Shown piece by piece: positions 52,745 through 53,995 of a DNA stretch of 53,995 nucleotides. Position numbers and translations under genes: made by a program. Positions within the stretch are counted from its first letter, which is position 1, and each line of letters starts with the position of its first letter. This DNA comes from Photorhabdus bodei (lineage in GTDB: Bacteria; Pseudomonadota; Gammaproteobacteria; Enterobacterales; Enterobacteriaceae). The notes under the pieces are model-generated. The model had not been told where the DNA came from. It made no database searches and worked only from the letters and a program-made list of their open reading frames with translations. Location: contig NZ_NSCM01000030.1 of NCBI RefSeq assembly GCF_003287735.1, positions 1 through 53,995 on the forward strand. The letters are read 5' to 3'.

Positions 52745-52769
52745 ATCTTAAAAGTATGACTTTTAAGAT
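52745..52769. terminator. Second perfect hairpin
   Basis: An 11-bp inverted repeat ATCTTAAAAGT/ACTTTTAAGAT with a 3-nt loop, directly after the first and just before the stop of the convergent small ORF. Confidence 0.55.
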
Positions 52770-52771
52770 TC

Positions 52772-52954
52772 TCATACGGGGAGATCCTTACCATTGCTGT
52801 AATACAGTAAAACCGTTTCCCTTGTTTTTTCTGCTGATTGATAGCCAATGATTTTATTATATCCAGGAAGTTGAGGGGCAATAGTAAATAGCCTCTGGGA
52901 TAACGCTTTTAATAAATATCTATTTTCTTTAAGTGGCTGTGAATGTTTTTTCAT
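52772..52954 (-). CDS. Small protein of unknown function
   Basis: This 60-residue basic protein (start MKKHSQPLKENRYLLK; GGA 7-8 nt upstream) contains LSQRLFTIAPQLPGYNKIIG and ends in YYSNGKDLPV. There is no signal peptide or membrane segment. It is convergent with the recombinase gene, separated by paired hairpins. No family was recognised; coding-like composition and a plausible start make it a moderate call. Confidence 0.5.
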   Translation of the reverse strand: MKKHSQPLKENRYLLKALSQRLFTIAPQLPGYNKIIGYQSAEKTRETVLLYYSNGKDLPV

Positions 52955-52996
52955 GATTTTTTCCAATCTGTGAATTAATTACGAACACCTGCTTCT

Positions 52997-53059
52997 GATG
53001 ATTATCTCCCAATCCGCAATAGCCTAATACCTGTTCTGCCAACTGAGCTAAAAATCATC
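52997..53059 (-). pseudogene. tRNA-like remnant lacking the T-arm
   Basis: On the minus strand GATGATT pairs perfectly with AATCATC 63 nt away (7-bp acceptor stem). The 5' part contains a textbook box-A/D-arm (TAGCTCAGTTGGCAGAAC). No T-arm or standard anticodon stem is present. It is probably a decayed tRNA or the edge of an element inserted in one. Confidence 0.55.
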
Positions 53060-53430
53060 ATCCAACCTAATCAAAAAAGGTAATTCCTCATCACAAATTA
53101 ACAACAACCGTCACAGTTCAAGTAATTTCATACCGAAATTAATCATCATAAATGTGATTCACACCACATAACCAAAACAAAAGAAATAAAATTAATTTGA
53201 AATTATTAATGTTGATTATTAAATGATTAATATTAATCTATTTTTTATACAATGTTGTCACAAAATAATCACATTGGCCTGTTTTTTGCCTTGTCATATA
53301 ACCTCTTGTTTTTGCTGCTATCTTAACCAACCCCCTATTTTAGTTGCCCGGTTGATAATCAACCCTAAATATTGATCGCTAAGTTAAATTCGTGGTTAAT
53401 GCTGTTTCGACATTGTGGAATAGAAAGTCA
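53060..53430. other. AT-rich leader of the TpsB gene
   Basis: About 370 bp, very AT-rich in 53100-53280 with repeated TTAATATTAAT-type words, which would suit H-NS silencing. It should contain the promoter of the next gene. No ORF is seen. Confidence 0.45.
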
Positions 53431-53995
53431 ATGAAAAGCAGTATTTTAGTATTTGTGGTTTTTTGTAGCGTGGTTTCAGGCAGTCAGGCCGCCGACATCG
53501 CAGATCAACAACTCATTCATCAACAGGCCCGTCAGCAAGCGCTGGAAGCGCAATTAGCCCCGCCGCCTGCGGAAGTTCATCTGTCGGTACCGGAAACCGG
53601 GGAGTCAGCCGCCTTTGCGGTGGAAACCCCCTGTTTTCCTGTCACTCATGTCGTATTGGCAGGTACCGAAAATTTCCCGCACTGGTTACCGCTCCGGCGT
53701 GTCGCCCAACAGGGCGAAAACCATTGCCTGGGCGATAAAGGCATTAGTCGGCTGATAACCCAGTTGCAAGATCAGCTCATTAATCACGGCTATGTCACCA
53801 GCCGGGTTCTGGCTCCTCCCCAGGATTTGCGTACCCACACCTTAAAACTGGTGATGATACCGGGCAACATCCGGCATATCCGCTATACCCCTGACAGCGG
53901 GAAATATATCCAGCGGATAACCCCCTTTCCCGCGCGTGAAGGCAAACTGCTGGATTTACGGGATATCGAGCAGGGATTGGAAAACTTGCAACGTT
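53431..53995 (+). CDS. TpsB / ShlB-type two-partner secretion transporter (5' part)
   Basis: The gene runs off the window end; 188 codons are present. There is a signal peptide (residues 1-20, SGSQA), a linker with Gln-rich helix (DQQLIHQQARQQALEAQLAPPP), and a POTRA-2-type domain (about residues 68-140: CFPVTHVVLAGTENFPHWLP...NHGYVTSRVLAPPQDLR). These are hallmarks of outer-membrane transporters for hemolysin or CdiA-type exoproteins. The substrate gene should follow beyond the window. The ATG at 53431 is preceded by GAAAG. Confidence 0.9.
   Translation, partial: MKSSILVFVVFCSVVSGSQAADIADQQLIHQQARQQALEAQLAPPPAEVHLSVPETGESAAFAVETPCFPVTHVVLAGTENFPHWLPLRRVAQQGENHCLGDKGISRLITQLQDQLINHGYVTSRVLAPPQDLRTHTLKLVMIPGNIRHIRYTPDSGKYIQRITPFPAREGKLLDLRDIEQGLENLQR

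Noticed and set aside
1..53995. CRISPR array
   Set aside because: The repeats seen are dispersed ERICs or simple tandem duplications; no regularly spaced short repeats occur.

Overview
The window looks like a chromosome segment of an entomopathogenic Morganellaceae, most probably Photorhabdus. The evidence is moderate-to-low GC, core genes close to enterobacterial orthologues (fli cluster, putAP, dsdCXA, cycA), many ERIC-type 127-bp palindromic elements, PAS-domain LuxR 'solos', a Yersinia-murine-toxin-like phospholipase D and a two-partner-secretion gene. The species is an inference; no rRNA or other diagnostic marker is present.

Layout. 1-3.7 kb: a T6SS-type PAAR island in which a module (secreted unknown protein + PAAR) is tandemly duplicated and partly decayed, followed by a 1.1-kb gene-poor stretch with a ~120-bp direct repeat and an ERIC. 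3.7-4.5 kb: a RelE-like toxin / HTH antitoxin pair, toxin first. 4.8-5.2 kb: a cytidine/blasticidin-deaminase-like gene whose start codon lies inside an ERIC. 5.5-24.1 kb: flagellar cluster: fliFGHIJK-(ERIC)-LMNOPQR leftward, fliE divergent, fliDST leftward, fliC and fliAZ rightward, with matching sigma-28 promoters for fliC and fliD. Between fliE and fliT sits a foreign gene with a DUF2829/Tad2-like domain. 24.1-30.9 kb: a decayed acetyltransferase, then putA and putP divergent around a control region with PutA-type operators; the putP 3' end is replaced by an ERIC. 31-33.6 kb: xylitol-dehydrogenase-like gene and xylB. 34-41.4 kb: TnpB remnant, cycA, tRNA-Lys(CTT), an OmpX/Ail-like porin, then dsdC/dsdX-dsdA. 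41.4-45.3 kb: phospholipase D, an old-yellow-enzyme reductase (directly after an ERIC) and an NTF2-like protein. 45.3-48.7 kb: a LacI-type repressor facing an ascorbate-type PTS operon through twin 14-bp operators. 49-51.2 kb: two intact PAS-LuxR genes plus one or two wrecked relatives. 51.9-53.1 kb: a FimB/MrpI-type recombinase, paired hairpins, a small ORF and a tRNA-like remnant. 53.4 kb to the end: the 5' part of a TpsB/ShlB-type transporter.

How it works together. The core is motility (export apparatus, C-ring, ATPase complex, filament, late sigma factor) and amino-acid use (proline via PutP/PutA; D-serine via CycA/DsdX/DsdA under DsdC). The accessory parts are interbacterial or host-interaction functions (PAAR, PLD, TpsB, Ail-like porin), signalling (LuxR solos) and a possible anti-defence protein. 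ERIC elements contribute the start codon, stop codon or leader of several genes, and short tandem duplications recur in the decayed genes.
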